This document shows positions 46,966 to 56,681 of a DNA stretch of 64,000 bases, one piece after another (the first letter of the stretch is position 1; each line of letters starts with the position of its first letter). The position numbers and the translations under genes were made by a program. The stretch is taken from the NCBI GenBank assembly GCA_042089915.1, contig JBELJZ010000013.1:1-64000 (forward strand), written 5' to 3'. This DNA is from UBA8752 sp002172485. Lineage in GTDB: Bacteria; Bacteroidota; Bacteroidia; Flavobacteriales_D; Sanyastnellaceae. The notes under the pieces are model-generated. The model was not told the origin of the DNA. It worked only from the letters and a program-made list of their open reading frames with translations, and ran no database searches.

Positions 46966-46973
46966 TAGCTTTG
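46966..46973 (+). promoter_or_regulatory. -7 promoter box of carB
   Basis: TAGCTTTG matches TAnnTTTG exactly, 46 bases before the carB start. A weak TTCG lies 20 bases upstream at the -33 position. The leader ends in a ten-A run (47011-47020) whose last A is the first base of the ATG; A-rich sequences before the start favour initiation in Bacteroidota. Confidence 0.6.
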
Positions 46974-47019
46974 CTCGCGGATTTTCCGGGTGGCATCAGC
47001 GCCGACCGGCAAAAAAAAA

Positions 47020-49836
47020 ATGCCCAAAGACTCGAGCATCAAGTCCGTCCTGATCATCGGAAGCGGACCCATCGTCATCGGACAGGCCTGCGAATTCGAT
47101 TACTCCGGATCCCAAGCGTCCCGCTCACTTCGCGAAGAGGGCATTGAGGTCACCCTCATCAATTCGAATCCCGCCACCATCATGACCGACCCGGTCGTGG
47201 CGGACAACATCTATCTCAAGCCGCTTGAGCCGGCCTGTATCGAAGAGGTGCTCAAACTGCACGACATCGATGCGGTGCTGCCCACGATGGGGGGACAGAC
47301 CGCGTTGAACCTCGCCATCACCTGCGAGGAAATGGGCATCTGGGAGGAGTACGGAGTGAAGATGATCGGGGTCAACATCGACGCGATCGACATCACCGAG
47401 AACCGGGAGCGCTTCCGCCAGCTGATGGGCGAAATCGGCGTGCCGATGGCGCCGCAGGCCACCGCAAAGAGCTTCCTCGAGGGCAAGGAGGCCGCGCAGA
47501 AGTTCGGCTTCCCGCTGTGTATCCGTTCGTCGTTCACGCTCGGTGGGGCGGGGGCGTCGGTGGTGCACGACCCGGAGAAGTTCGATGAGCTGCTGACCCG
47601 CGCGCTGCACATCTCGCCGATCCACGAGGTGATGATTGACAAGGCGCTGATGGGGTGGAAGGAGTTCGAGCTCGAGTTGCTCCGCGACGCCAACGACAAC
47701 GTGGTCATCATCTGTTCCATCGAGAACTTCGATCCGATGGGCATCCACACCGGCGACTCCATCACGGTGGCGCCGGCCATGACGCTGTCGGACACCACGT
47801 TCCAGCGGATGCGCGACATGGCCATCCACATGATGAACTCCATCGGTGCGTTTGCCGGCGGATGCAATGTGCAATTCGCGGTGTCGCCCGACGAGAAGGA
47901 GGACATCATCGCCATCGAGATCAATCCGCGTGTGAGCCGGTCGTCCGCGTTGGCGTCTAAGGCCACGGGCTATCCGATCGCCAAGATCGCGGCGAAGCTG
48001 GCCATCGGCTACCACCTCGACGAGTTGACCAACCCGATCACGGGTTCCACCAGCGCGTTCTTTGAGCCAACGCTCGACTACGTCATCGTCAAGATTCCGC
48101 GCTGGAACTTCGACAAGTTCGATGGCTGCGACCGCACACTGGGCTTGCAGATGAAGGCCGTTGGAGAGGTGATGGGCATCGGCCGCAGCTTCCAGGAGGC
48201 GCTCCAGAAGGCGTGCCAGTCCCTGGAGATCAAGCGCAACGGACTCGGTGCGGATGGCAAGGAACTCCGCGATCAGGACGCCATTCTGCATTCGCTCGAG
48301 TTCCCGTCATGGAACCGCCTGTTCCACCTCTACGATGCAATCAAGCTGGGCATCCCGATGAAGACCGTCTGGGAGAAGACCAAGATCGACCCGTGGTTCC
48401 TCCGCCAGGTGGAGGACCTGATTGAAACGGAGAAGCGCATCGAGCAGCACCGCGTAGAGGACATCCCGTTCGACGTGCTCAAGGAGGCGAAGCTCAAGGG
48501 CTACGCGGACCGGCAGATTGCCCACCTCATGCGCTGTCTCGAAAGCCAGGTGTTTGACCGCCGCGTCGAGCTCGGCATTGAGCGCAGCTATCGCCTGGTG
48601 GACACCTGCGCTGCGGAATTCAAGGCCAAGACGCCTTACTACTACAGCACCTTCTGCGAGGACAATGAGTCCCCGAAGACCGAGGGCCGCAAGGTCATCG
48701 TGCTCGGCAGTGGGCCGAACCGCATTGGTCAGGGCATCGAGTTTGACTACTGCTGTGTCCACGGTGTCATGGCTGCCCGCGCGGCGGGCTACGAGGCCGT
48801 CATGATCAACTGCAACCCGGAGACGGTGTCGACCGACAGCGACACGGCGGACCGCCTCTACTTCGAGCCGGTCTTCTGGGAGCACATCTACGACATCATC
48901 CGCCACGAGAAGCCGGAGGGCGTCATCGTCCAGCTCGGCGGCCAGACGGCGCTCAAGTTGGCGGAGAAGCTGGATCGCTACGGCATCCCGGTGCTCGGCA
49001 CCAGCTACCAGGCGCTCGACATCGCGGAAGACCGCGGCCGCTTCTCCACGCTCCTCAAAGAGCTCGGTGTGCCGTACCCGAAGTTCGGTTCGGTCACCTC
49101 CGCGGAGCAGGCCATCGAACTCAGCCGTGACCTCGGTTTCCCGTTGCTGGTGCGCCCGAGCTACGTGCTGGGCGGCCAGCGGATGAAGATCGTCATCAAC
49201 GAGACCGACCTCGAGCACCACGTCGTGGACATCCTCCGCGACATGCCGGACAACAAGATCCTGCTCGACCACTTCCTCGAGGGCGCCATCGAGTGCGAGG
49301 CCGACGCCATCTGCGACGGCGAGGACACGTACATCATCGGCATCATGCAGCACATCGAGCCGGCCGGCATCCACTCCGGGGACTCCTACGCGGTGCTGCC
49401 GCCGTACAACTTGGGCGACCTCGTTCTCGAGCAGATCGAGGAGATCACCAAGAAGGTGGCTGTCGCGCTCGAGACCAAAGGCCTGCTGAACATCCAGTTC
49501 GCCGTCAAGGACGACATGGTTTACGTGATTGAGGCCAACCCCCGCGCTTCCCGCACGGTGCCCTTCATCGCCAAGGCCTACCAGGAGCCGTACGTGCAGT
49601 ATGCCACGGAGGTCATGCTGGGCGAGAAGAAGGTCAAGGATTTCAATTTCCAGCCGCGCAAGCGGGGCTACGCCATCAAGATTCCGGTCTTCAGCTACTC
49701 GAAGTTCCCGGAGGTCAACAAGGAGCTCGGCCCGGAGATGAAATCGACAGGTGAGGCCATTCGCTTCATCGACACCCTGCGCGATCCGTTCTTCCGCAAG
49801 ATTTATTCCGAGCGGAACCTCTACCTCTCGAAGTGA
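47020..49836 (+). CDS. carB: Carbamoyl-phosphate synthase large subunit
   Basis: Ammonia-channel large subunit of 938 residues with two ATP-grasp halves: IIGSGPIVIGQACEFDYSG near the start and VLGSGPNRIGQGIEFDYC near 565. It makes carbamoyl phosphate for arginine and pyrimidines. The family usually has about 1060-1080 residues; here the C-terminal MGS-like allosteric domain is missing and the protein ends just after the second ATP-grasp half (EAIRFIDTLRDPFFRK). The start MPKDSS at 47020 is clear. A small DUF4834-like gene overlaps its stop (TGATG). Confidence 0.96.
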   Translation: MPKDSSIKSVLIIGSGPIVIGQACEFDYSGSQASRSLREEGIEVTLINSNPATIMTDPVVADNIYLKPLEPACIEEVLKLHDIDAVLPTMGGQTALNLAITCEEMGIWEEYGVKMIGVNIDAIDITENRERFRQLMGEIGVPMAPQATAKSFLEGKEAAQKFGFPLCIRSSFTLGGAGASVVHDPEKFDELLTRALHISPIHEVMIDKALMGWKEFELELLRDANDNVVIICSIENFDPMGIHTGDSITVAPAMTLSDTTFQRMRDMAIHMMNSIGAFAGGCNVQFAVSPDEKEDIIAIEINPRVSRSSALASKATGYPIAKIAAKLAIGYHLDELTNPITGSTSAFFEPTLDYVIVKIPRWNFDKFDGCDRTLGLQMKAVGEVMGIGRSFQEALQKACQSLEIKRNGLGADGKELRDQDAILHSLEFPSWNRLFHLYDAIKLGIPMKTVWEKTKIDPWFLRQVEDLIETEKRIEQHRVEDIPFDVLKEAKLKGYADRQIAHLMRCLESQVFDRRVELGIERSYRLVDTCAAEFKAKTPYYYSTFCEDNESPKTEGRKVIVLGSGPNRIGQGIEFDYCCVHGVMAARAAGYEAVMINCNPETVSTDSDTADRLYFEPVFWEHIYDIIRHEKPEGVIVQLGGQTALKLAEKLDRYGIPVLGTSYQALDIAEDRGRFSTLLKELGVPYPKFGSVTSAEQAIELSRDLGFPLLVRPSYVLGGQRMKIVINETDLEHHVVDILRDMPDNKILLDHFLEGAIECEADAICDGEDTYIIGIMQHIEPAGIHSGDSYAVLPPYNLGDLVLEQIEEITKKVAVALETKGLLNIQFAVKDDMVYVIEANPRASRTVPFIAKAYQEPYVQYATEVMLGEKKVKDFNFQPRKRGYAIKIPVFSYSKFPEVNKELGPEMKSTGEAIRFIDTLRDPFFRKIYSERNLYLSK

Positions 49837-50054
49837 TGCTGCCGGGGCTGTTCCGCACCCTGGTCGGCCTCGTCATCGCGTGGTTCGTCTTCCGTTTCCT
49901 CGACCGGATGTTCGGGGGGGCGCGCCAGTCGGGGCAGGAAAAGGGCGATCCGTCGTCCCGGCCGTCTTCCGGCCGACGTTCTCCTTCTCAGTCGGCCAAG
50001 GACGACCACCTCGGGGAATACGTGGATTACGAGGAGGTCGACGGGGAGGATTGA
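49836..50054 (+). CDS. Small membrane protein, DUF4834-like
   Basis: Protein of 72 residues. One N-terminal hydrophobic segment (about 4-22, FRTLVGLVIAWFVFRFL) is followed by a charged, Ser/Pro-rich tail and an acidic end, YVDYEEVDGED. Such small single-span proteins (DUF4834) are found in Bacteroidota with unknown function. The ATG overlaps the carB stop by one base. Confidence 0.7.
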   Translation: MLPGLFRTLVGLVIAWFVFRFLDRMFGGARQSGQEKGDPSSRPSSGRRSPSQSAKDDHLGEYVDYEEVDGED

Positions 50055-50102
50055 CACAGGGCCCCGTCGGCAGGGCGGCGTGGCGGGCCTAACTTGAGCC
50101 GC

Positions 50103-52652
50103 ATGAGCGACCGATTGATTCCTGCCCAGTTTCTCCGTTCTGCCCTGCCTCATTTGTTGGCCGTTGCCTTGCTCGCCGCGGTTGCGGGTGCGTTCTATTC
50201 GAAGGCATTCGATGATTACCAGCTTCGCATGCCGGACATCGAGCACTTCATCGAGACGACCAAGGAAGTCAGCGACCACCGCGACCGCACGGGGGCGGAG
50301 GCCCAGTGGACTGACAGCCAGTTCGGGGGCATGCCCACGGTCCAGTTGGGCATCCGAAATGGGGATGTCAATGCGGGTTCGAGGTTGAACCGTTTGTTGC
50401 GCTTGGGTTTCCCGCGGCCGGCGGACCACTTGCTGGTCGCCTTGCTTTGCGCCTACCTCTTGGCCGCCTTGCTGGGCTGTGGCCCATGGGTGTCCGTGTT
50501 GGTGGCCTTGGGCTTCGGATTCAGCTCGCTCAACATCCTGTATCTCGGTGCAGGTCACGCGGCCAAGGTGATGTCGATCGCCACGTTGCCCGGCATTTTG
50601 GCCGGTGTGCTGGTCGCGTATCGCCGCAACCTTTGGCTGGGCGCTGGTTTGGCCTGTGCCTTCACGGCCATCAACATGGCGGCCAATCACCTCCAAATGA
50701 CCTATTACCTCGCGTTCTTGGTGGGGGCCATTGGCATCGCAGAGACGGTGCGGTTGATCCGGAATGGGGCCGCCAAGCAGGCGGTGATGACGGCAGCGGT
50801 GCTGCTCGCTGCAGCCGGGGTGGCCATCCTGCCCAACGCTGCGCTCATCCTGCCCACATTGGACTACACGCCCCATACGACGCGGGGAGAAGTGCTGTTG
50901 ACGTCCACAGGGGGTGCCGAAGTTGGCGAAAGTGGCCTCGACAAGGAATACATCCTGCAATACAGCATGGGCCAGGGCGAATGGTGGAGCATCCTTGTGC
51001 CCGACATCAAGGGGGGCAACAGTCCTTTGTATTGGGGGGAGCAATTGTTTAGCGGGGGCGCTTTCTATTTCGGGGCGATCCTCGTGGCCTTGTTCCTCGT
51101 CTCCTTGATCCTCCGAAGGGACGTCCTGCGTTGGCCAATGCTCGTGGTGGCGCTGCTCGCCATTGTCTTGTCGTGGCGCGACGCGTCCGGATTGACCGAC
51201 TTTTTCCTCGAGCATGTGCCCGGATTTTCGAAGTTCCGCGATACCAAGATGATGTTGATGCTCATCCAGTGCATGCTGCCCATTGGGGTTGGTTTGCTGC
51301 TGAAGGATGCCTTGGAAGGCCGGGTCGAATGGAACCGCAAGCTGTTCATCGCGGCAGGGGTTCCCGTGGCACTGCTGTTGCTCTTTGCCCTCGCGCCCAC
51401 GATGTTCTTCGATTTTGAGAGCCATGTGCGCCCGGACCGTGCCGTGGAGCAGTTGGGGGCGAACCGGGCGTTGGATCAGCGCTTGGAGATTTTCCGGGCG
51501 GATGTCTGGCGCAGCCTGGGGTTGGTCGTGCTGGCCATGGGCGGATTGCTCGCCTTGGTGCACTTCCGGCGGAAGGAATCCAACCCCCGCATCGCCCAGG
51601 GCATTGTGGCGTTCTTGGCTGTGGTCACCTTGATGGAGATGCAAGCAGTGGATCGCCGCTACCAGCCTGAAGACAAGGGGTGGGTCCGCAATGTGGATTT
51701 CCATTATCCCTTGACGCCATCGCCGGCCGATGAAGCCATCCTGGCGGAGCGGTTGCGGATGAACCCTGAACTGCAGGCAGTGGTGGATGCCGAGGTGGAC
51801 CGGGCCCGAGCGGCGTATGATGGCCGCATCGGAAAGCGGGAAGAACGGGTGTTGGATGCGGCTCGGTTTGCCGGCCTGCAGACCCGGGATCACTTCCGCG
51901 TACTCAACCTCCGTGGGGCCTTCAGCGATGCCACGACGAGCTACTTCCACCGCAGTGTCGGTGGCTACCATGGCGCCAAGCTTCGCCGGTATCAGGATTT
52001 GATTGAGCGTGTGTTGCAGCCGGAGCAGCAGGCTTTTGCGTCGTTGGCCAACAGCCAGGGCATCGATGCCGCTTGGGCCGCCATGCCTGTCCACCAGATG
52101 CTCAATACGCAGTACATCATCTACGATCCAAACCAGCCGCCTGTCCCGAACCGCACGCCGCTGGGCAATGCTTGGTTCGCCACGGGATGGTCCATCGCCG
52201 ATGGGGCCGATGCGGAAATGGCCGCGTTGCAATCCTTGACCGATCCGCGTGAGGCCATTGTGCCGGAGGAATACGCCGATGCGTTGTCAGGTGTGGTGCC
52301 AGGTGCAGCGAATGGGGGGCAGGCGCAACTGGTGGACTTCGTCCCGGACGCGCAGACCTACTCCGTGAATGCGCCAGCGAAAGGACTTTTGGTCTTCAGC
52401 GAAATCCACTACCCAGAGGGGTGGGAAATCACCATCGATGGGGAACCATCGGAGATGTTGCGTGTGAATTATGCGTTCCGTGCCGTGGTGGTCCCCGAAG
52501 GACGGCACGAGGTCTCCATGCAATTCGAAGTGCCAGGACTGGGCTCCGCCAGGACCATGGCTTCGGTGGGCAGCGTCTTGGTCCTCCTGCTGTTGTTGGG
52601 CGGCTTTGGGGCAGCCTTCACCGGCCGCGGGCAGGTGGCATCGGAGAGCTGA
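50103..52652 (+). CDS. YfhO-family multi-pass membrane protein
   Basis: Membrane protein of 849 residues with about 12 hydrophobic helices in the first 480 residues and a large periplasmic domain, then a final helix (about 820-838). The layout and blocks such as SQFGGMPTVQ and KFRDTKMMLML match the YfhO/GT-C-like family, linked to lipoteichoic acid glycosylation in Bacillus; role in Bacteroidota unknown. A TAACTTG box ends 6 bases before the ATG at 50103. The 3' end overlaps the convergent FemAB-like gene by 35 bases. Confidence 0.86.
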   Translation: MSDRLIPAQFLRSALPHLLAVALLAAVAGAFYSKAFDDYQLRMPDIEHFIETTKEVSDHRDRTGAEAQWTDSQFGGMPTVQLGIRNGDVNAGSRLNRLLRLGFPRPADHLLVALLCAYLLAALLGCGPWVSVLVALGFGFSSLNILYLGAGHAAKVMSIATLPGILAGVLVAYRRNLWLGAGLACAFTAINMAANHLQMTYYLAFLVGAIGIAETVRLIRNGAAKQAVMTAAVLLAAAGVAILPNAALILPTLDYTPHTTRGEVLLTSTGGAEVGESGLDKEYILQYSMGQGEWWSILVPDIKGGNSPLYWGEQLFSGGAFYFGAILVALFLVSLILRRDVLRWPMLVVALLAIVLSWRDASGLTDFFLEHVPGFSKFRDTKMMLMLIQCMLPIGVGLLLKDALEGRVEWNRKLFIAAGVPVALLLLFALAPTMFFDFESHVRPDRAVEQLGANRALDQRLEIFRADVWRSLGLVVLAMGGLLALVHFRRKESNPRIAQGIVAFLAVVTLMEMQAVDRRYQPEDKGWVRNVDFHYPLTPSPADEAILAERLRMNPELQAVVDAEVDRARAAYDGRIGKREERVLDAARFAGLQTRDHFRVLNLRGAFSDATTSYFHRSVGGYHGAKLRRYQDLIERVLQPEQQAFASLANSQGIDAAWAAMPVHQMLNTQYIIYDPNQPPVPNRTPLGNAWFATGWSIADGADAEMAALQSLTDPREAIVPEEYADALSGVVPGAANGGQAQLVDFVPDAQTYSVNAPAKGLLVFSEIHYPEGWEITIDGEPSEMLRVNYAFRAVVVPEGRHEVSMQFEVPGLGSARTMASVGSVLVLLLLLGGFGAAFTGRGQVASES

Positions 52653-53913
52653 CTGCGAACCCCTCCGTAGCCCAGCGTTCGAGCCACTCGGCCCGCCAAG
52701 CCTTGCGCGGTTTGAAGGGGTGGGGCGGACTGCGCCGCACCATCCAGCGGATGAATGGCATGGCGAGGGGCAGCCGCACGTGAACCCAAGTGGCCATGGG
52801 GACCGGCAAGGCACCCAGGGTGCTTTTGATTTCCATGGCGGTCCGTCCCATGACGACACGGGATGCGCCACACGAGATGCCCCACGCGATGAACTCGATG
52901 AGCATCCGCTGATAGAGGGCGCATTCTTTGTTCAGTTCGAGATCGAAGCCCACGTAGTAGGCTTCTATCGTCCCCCCCTGATCCGCTTCCCCGGCCATGT
53001 GAAGTCCGCAGTGAAAGCCGACCAGTCGTCCCTGGAGGTGGTGGGTCACGAGGAGGAAATCGTCGCCCCATTGTTGGGCGAGGCGCGCAAAATCGGGTGC
53101 CTCCAAACCGCCCATGACGATGCTGGCCCGCCCGTACACCTGCTCGTAGAGTTCGATCAGTGCCGGACCAAGCTCCTGAAGTCGATCCGGATTCGAGATG
53201 CGTTCGAGCGTGACGTCCGCATTGCGGTTGACGATGTTGCGCACCTTGGTGCGGGCTTTGGTCCGCAAGGCTTCCATCCAGTCCTCCAGCCGGGTCCAGC
53301 TCGGATCCAGTGGCGTGACCATCAATGGATCAAAGGTGGCGCGCTGCCATTTGCGCGACCAGTGCGGGGCCATGGCAGCGTCCAGTTCCGGCCCGAAATC
53401 CTTGGCCATCCAGACCCGGATGCCCCACGTTCGGGCACAGTCTTCGAAGGCTTGCTCTGTGAAGCGCACGCGGTCCTCCATCGGGACCTCCGGTGCCCAT
53501 CGGAAGGTGTGCTCTCCGGTGCCGAGACCCTGTCCAGCCACGAGGGTGCGAAACTGAAAAGGGCGTCCACCGGGCTGAAGCAGGCCCATGAACAGACGCA
53601 CCCCCAGAGACACGTCGAGGTGGTCACTCGGGCTGCGGGACTCGCTCAGGACGGATTGCATTTGAATCCCTCCCACGCAATGTCCGGCGGCATCACGCAG
53701 CAGGCCGATGCGGCATTGCACTTTGCCATGTCCGGACATGGCTCGGAAGTACCGCGGATCCAAGTAGGCGCTCGGACCCGGCAATGCTGACCACGATTCC
53801 CATGGCACGGTGTCCATGTCGTCAAACCACTGCCAGGCGGCATTGGTGAAAGACCGTGCGGTTGCGGGGGCGGTTGCGGGGGTGGGTGGCTGAACGGTGG
53901 GGGCGGTCTTCAT
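52618..53913 (-). CDS. FemAB/GNAT-like acyltransferase
   Basis: Cytoplasmic protein of 431 residues resembling FemAB/BioF2-like acetyltransferase folds: two GNAT-like halves, with LLVTHHLQGRLVGFHCGLHM and EAYYVGFDLELNKECALYQRMLIEF-type blocks (split here around residue 320). Relatives transfer amino-acyl or acyl groups to cell-wall or lipid targets. The C-terminus is basic and proline-rich. It is divergent from nothing and overlaps the YfhO gene's 3' end in antisense. Confidence 0.72.
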   Translation of the reverse strand: MKTAPTVQPPTPATAPATARSFTNAAWQWFDDMDTVPWESWSALPGPSAYLDPRYFRAMSGHGKVQCRIGLLRDAAGHCVGGIQMQSVLSESRSPSDHLDVSLGVRLFMGLLQPGGRPFQFRTLVAGQGLGTGEHTFRWAPEVPMEDRVRFTEQAFEDCARTWGIRVWMAKDFGPELDAAMAPHWSRKWQRATFDPLMVTPLDPSWTRLEDWMEALRTKARTKVRNIVNRNADVTLERISNPDRLQELGPALIELYEQVYGRASIVMGGLEAPDFARLAQQWGDDFLLVTHHLQGRLVGFHCGLHMAGEADQGGTIEAYYVGFDLELNKECALYQRMLIEFIAWGISCGASRVVMGRTAMEIKSTLGALPVPMATWVHVRLPLAMPFIRWMVRRSPPHPFKPRKAWRAEWLERWATEGFAVSSPMPPARGR

Positions 53914-53990
53914 TTCAGACGGGCTGCGAAACTATGACCCGCTACAGGCGACAAGGTTCACGCGCCCGACGATTGTGAAGTGTTGGCGGG

Positions 53991-56552
53991 TCAGAAATCG
54001 CCGCCGTCGAATCCGCCAGCACCGGATCCACCGCGGTCGCCACCTCCCCGGCCACTGCGGCCCGGTTCCAGTTTGCCGAAGGACCACGTCAGCGTGGCAT
54101 ACGCGAAGCGGGACTGCCTTTTGAATGTGCCGTCTTGGAAGAAGTCGTTGCCCTCGGAGGTGTACGACCACTGGCGCTGGTCAAAGATGTCGCTGACCCG
54201 CACCGAAGCGCGCAGCTTGCCGTCGTAGAAGTCACGGTTGACGGCCACGCTGTGCGTGGTGTATCCGGCGAAAGTGCCTTGGGTGTATTCTGCTGGAGCG
54301 CGGTAGCGGCCGTTGACTTGAACCTTCCAATCGCCTTTGACCAAGGCCGACACTTGGTAGCCGGCATTGCCTTGAAATCCATTGTTTCCGAGGTCCGGAG
54401 CGAGGTTGCTGCCATCGGTGCTTTGGTAATAGATGCTGCCGTTGAGCCGCAGTTGCAGGGTGCGCCCCTTGCGCCACATGGCCACGACCTCGAGGCCGCT
54501 GTTGTTTTGGCGCGCCAGGTTGACGAAGGTGCGGTAGGCGATGCCTTGGTCGTCCACTTCGATGTAGCGGCGGATCACATCGCGGGTGGTCTTGTAGAAC
54601 AGCGAGGTGGTCAGCGTCAACGACTTGGTCGTCAATTGGTGGCCGAACTCGAGGCCGTCGGTGTACTCCGGGCGGAGGAAGGGATTGCCGTAGCGCAGGT
54701 TCCGCGGGTCGGCGTTGTCGACAAACGGGTTGACCTGCCGACCGCGGGGGCGGTTGACCCTTCGGTTGTAGCTGAGCACCCACTGGTTGCGGTCGTCGAC
54801 AGTATAGCTGAGGTTGGCCGACGGATAGAAGCTAACGTAGTCGTTGACGAAGAGGGCGTCCTCCCCGCCGAGTTGCTCGATTGCGGCGGCGATGTCAGCG
54901 CTGTCGCCCTGGAGCTCGGCCGTGGTGTACACGACTTCCCCCCGTCCACCGACCTGCACACCCCAGGCGCCGTACTTGCGGCCCCACGTGGTGTAGGCGG
55001 CGTGGATGTCCTCCCGGTACCGGAAGTCGTAGGCCTGCTCGAAGGGGATTCTCGCGCTGTCGCGTTGCCAGAACCGCTGGTCCTCGTTGCTCTCACGCAG
55101 GATGGTCTTGTAGCCGAGCTCAAGTTTGCCATCGTGGTCGAGGGGCTTCTCGTAGTCGACCTGCACGGTGGTGTTCCAGTTGCCGCCATCGTTGAGGTTG
55201 GCGTTGGCGAGATAGGCGGTGTCCAGCGCCGGGGAAGGCAGGTCCTGCCAGAGGGAATCGTAGGAGACGCCTTCGCGTTGGGACCAGCGGGCGAAGGCCT
55301 GCAGGGTGTGCCTTTCGCCGTATTTGTGCTCGTAACCTGCGTCGAGGTCGATGGAGGTGTTGTCGCGGGAGGAGAGGCCGTAGCGGGTGAAGCCGCCGAG
55401 GGCGTCGGTGCTCCACGTTTCGAGGTTGACCACGTCTTCGGTGCTGGCGTTTTGGCTTTGGTTGGTCCGGATGCCCACGTTCCACGTCGTCTTCGGGCTC
55501 GGGCTCCAATCGAGGCCGGCGCGGACGTTCCAGCTTTGGTTTTCGCTGTTGGCGAGGCTGTTGGACTTCAGGACACTCAGGGAGTCGTACGCCCCCCCAA
55601 GCGTTCCACCGAAGGCCTGTTGCCGTTCGCTGATGCCGCTGCGGTAGTTGTTGCGCTGGTTCCAGCCGGCATTGAAGGAGAAGTTGAGCTTCTGGCCTCG
55701 GAGATTGCCGTTGACCGAGCCGCTGTGGTTCTCGTCCGTGCCCCAGGTGACGCTGACCTGGCCGTGCTTGCCCTCCAGCTTGTCCTTTTTGAGGATGATG
55801 TTGAGAATGCCGGCCACCCCCTCCGGGTCGTACTTGGCGGTAGGGGAGGTGATGATTTCGATGCGGTCGATGCTGCTGGCGGGAATTTGCTCAAGCAAGG
55901 CCTGCGTCCCGCTGACGACCAACCCGCTCGGCCGGCCGTCGATCAGGATGGTCACGTTGCCTGAGCCGCGGAGGCTGAGGTTGCCGTCAATGTCGACGTC
56001 CACACTGGGTACATTTCGCAACAATTCCGTGGCATTGGCACCGGCGCTGTTGAGGTCGTCGCCCACCCTGAACACCTTGCGGTCGATCATCATCTCGAGG
56101 GTGGAGCGTTGTTCGACCACTTCGGCCGCTTCCAAAGCTTGGACATTGGGTTCGAGGCGCAGGGTACCCAAGTCCTGCTCGATGCCGCCGCGCGGAGTGA
56201 GCCGGATGTCGTTCACCTCGGTGGAGATGTAGCCCATGAAACCGATCTGCGCGCGGAACCGACCGAGCGGAATTTCAGTGATGCGAAAACGCCCTTTGGC
56301 GTCGGTCACGCCGCCGGTGATCACTTTGTCTTCGTCCAAGGCGAGGATGCTGATGGTGGCGAACTCGATGGGCACACCGGATTCGAGGTCCTCCACTTCC
56401 CCGAAGACCACGCCGATTTTGGGCCGCTCACCTTCGGGTCGGCCTCCCGGTCGACCGCCGCTTCCGGGCCGCTGGGCCAGGGCGCCTGTGGTGAGCAACA
56501 TGCTTGCGGAGAGTACAGACAGGAATCGGCAGGTCATGAAGGGACAACGCAT
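53991..56552 (-). CDS. Outer membrane beta-barrel receptor with CarboxypepD-like domain
   Basis: Protein of 853 residues: signal peptide (ending ALAQ, about 27), a Gly/Arg/Pro-rich stretch, a CarboxypepD_reg-like beta domain (about 46-125), a plug region (VDVDIDGNLSLRGSGNVTILIDGRPSG) and a beta-barrel of the OMP_b-brl_3 family. The C-terminus ends in a second Gly-rich tail with alternating Arg/Asp. Such TonB-dependent-like proteins lack an assigned substrate. ATGs at 56552 and 56537 both give a signal peptide. Confidence 0.85.
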   Translation of the reverse strand: MRCPFMTCRFLSVLSASMLLTTGALAQRPGSGGRPGGRPEGERPKIGVVFGEVEDLESGVPIEFATISILALDEDKVITGGVTDAKGRFRITEIPLGRFRAQIGFMGYISTEVNDIRLTPRGGIEQDLGTLRLEPNVQALEAAEVVEQRSTLEMMIDRKVFRVGDDLNSAGANATELLRNVPSVDVDIDGNLSLRGSGNVTILIDGRPSGLVVSGTQALLEQIPASSIDRIEIITSPTAKYDPEGVAGILNIILKKDKLEGKHGQVSVTWGTDENHSGSVNGNLRGQKLNFSFNAGWNQRNNYRSGISERQQAFGGTLGGAYDSLSVLKSNSLANSENQSWNVRAGLDWSPSPKTTWNVGIRTNQSQNASTEDVVNLETWSTDALGGFTRYGLSSRDNTSIDLDAGYEHKYGERHTLQAFARWSQREGVSYDSLWQDLPSPALDTAYLANANLNDGGNWNTTVQVDYEKPLDHDGKLELGYKTILRESNEDQRFWQRDSARIPFEQAYDFRYREDIHAAYTTWGRKYGAWGVQVGGRGEVVYTTAELQGDSADIAAAIEQLGGEDALFVNDYVSFYPSANLSYTVDDRNQWVLSYNRRVNRPRGRQVNPFVDNADPRNLRYGNPFLRPEYTDGLEFGHQLTTKSLTLTTSLFYKTTRDVIRRYIEVDDQGIAYRTFVNLARQNNSGLEVVAMWRKGRTLQLRLNGSIYYQSTDGSNLAPDLGNNGFQGNAGYQVSALVKGDWKVQVNGRYRAPAEYTQGTFAGYTTHSVAVNRDFYDGKLRASVRVSDIFDQRQWSYTSEGNDFFQDGTFKRQSRFAYATLTWSFGKLEPGRSGRGGGDRGGSGAGGFDGGDF

Positions 56553-56612
56553 GGGCTGGAGGGAAGTTCAATCCGCAAGTGGGCAACCCGTGCCCCTTGG
56601 CAGCCCGTTGGG

Positions 56613-56642
56613 TTGAGTGAGTTTTCGTTCGTCCGTAGTTTG
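56613..56642 (+). promoter_or_regulatory. Promoter of the sodium:solute symporter gene
   Basis: TTG (56613-56615), 20 bases, then TAGTTTG (56636-56642). The TTG-to-TTTG distance of 23 bases equals that in the Bacteroidota consensus TTG-N19-TAnnTTTG. It is the only candidate in the window with both elements in register. The ATG is 39 bases downstream. Confidence 0.62.
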
Positions 56643-56681
56643 CGCGCGGACGCCCACGGTGTCCTGATACCTTACGCTTTC

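Noticed and set aside
49821..52232. An 803-codon minus-strand frame opposite yfhO
   Set aside because: Composition (Gln/His/Arg-rich) is that of an antisense shadow; the YfhO-type protein on the plus strand has clear membrane helices.
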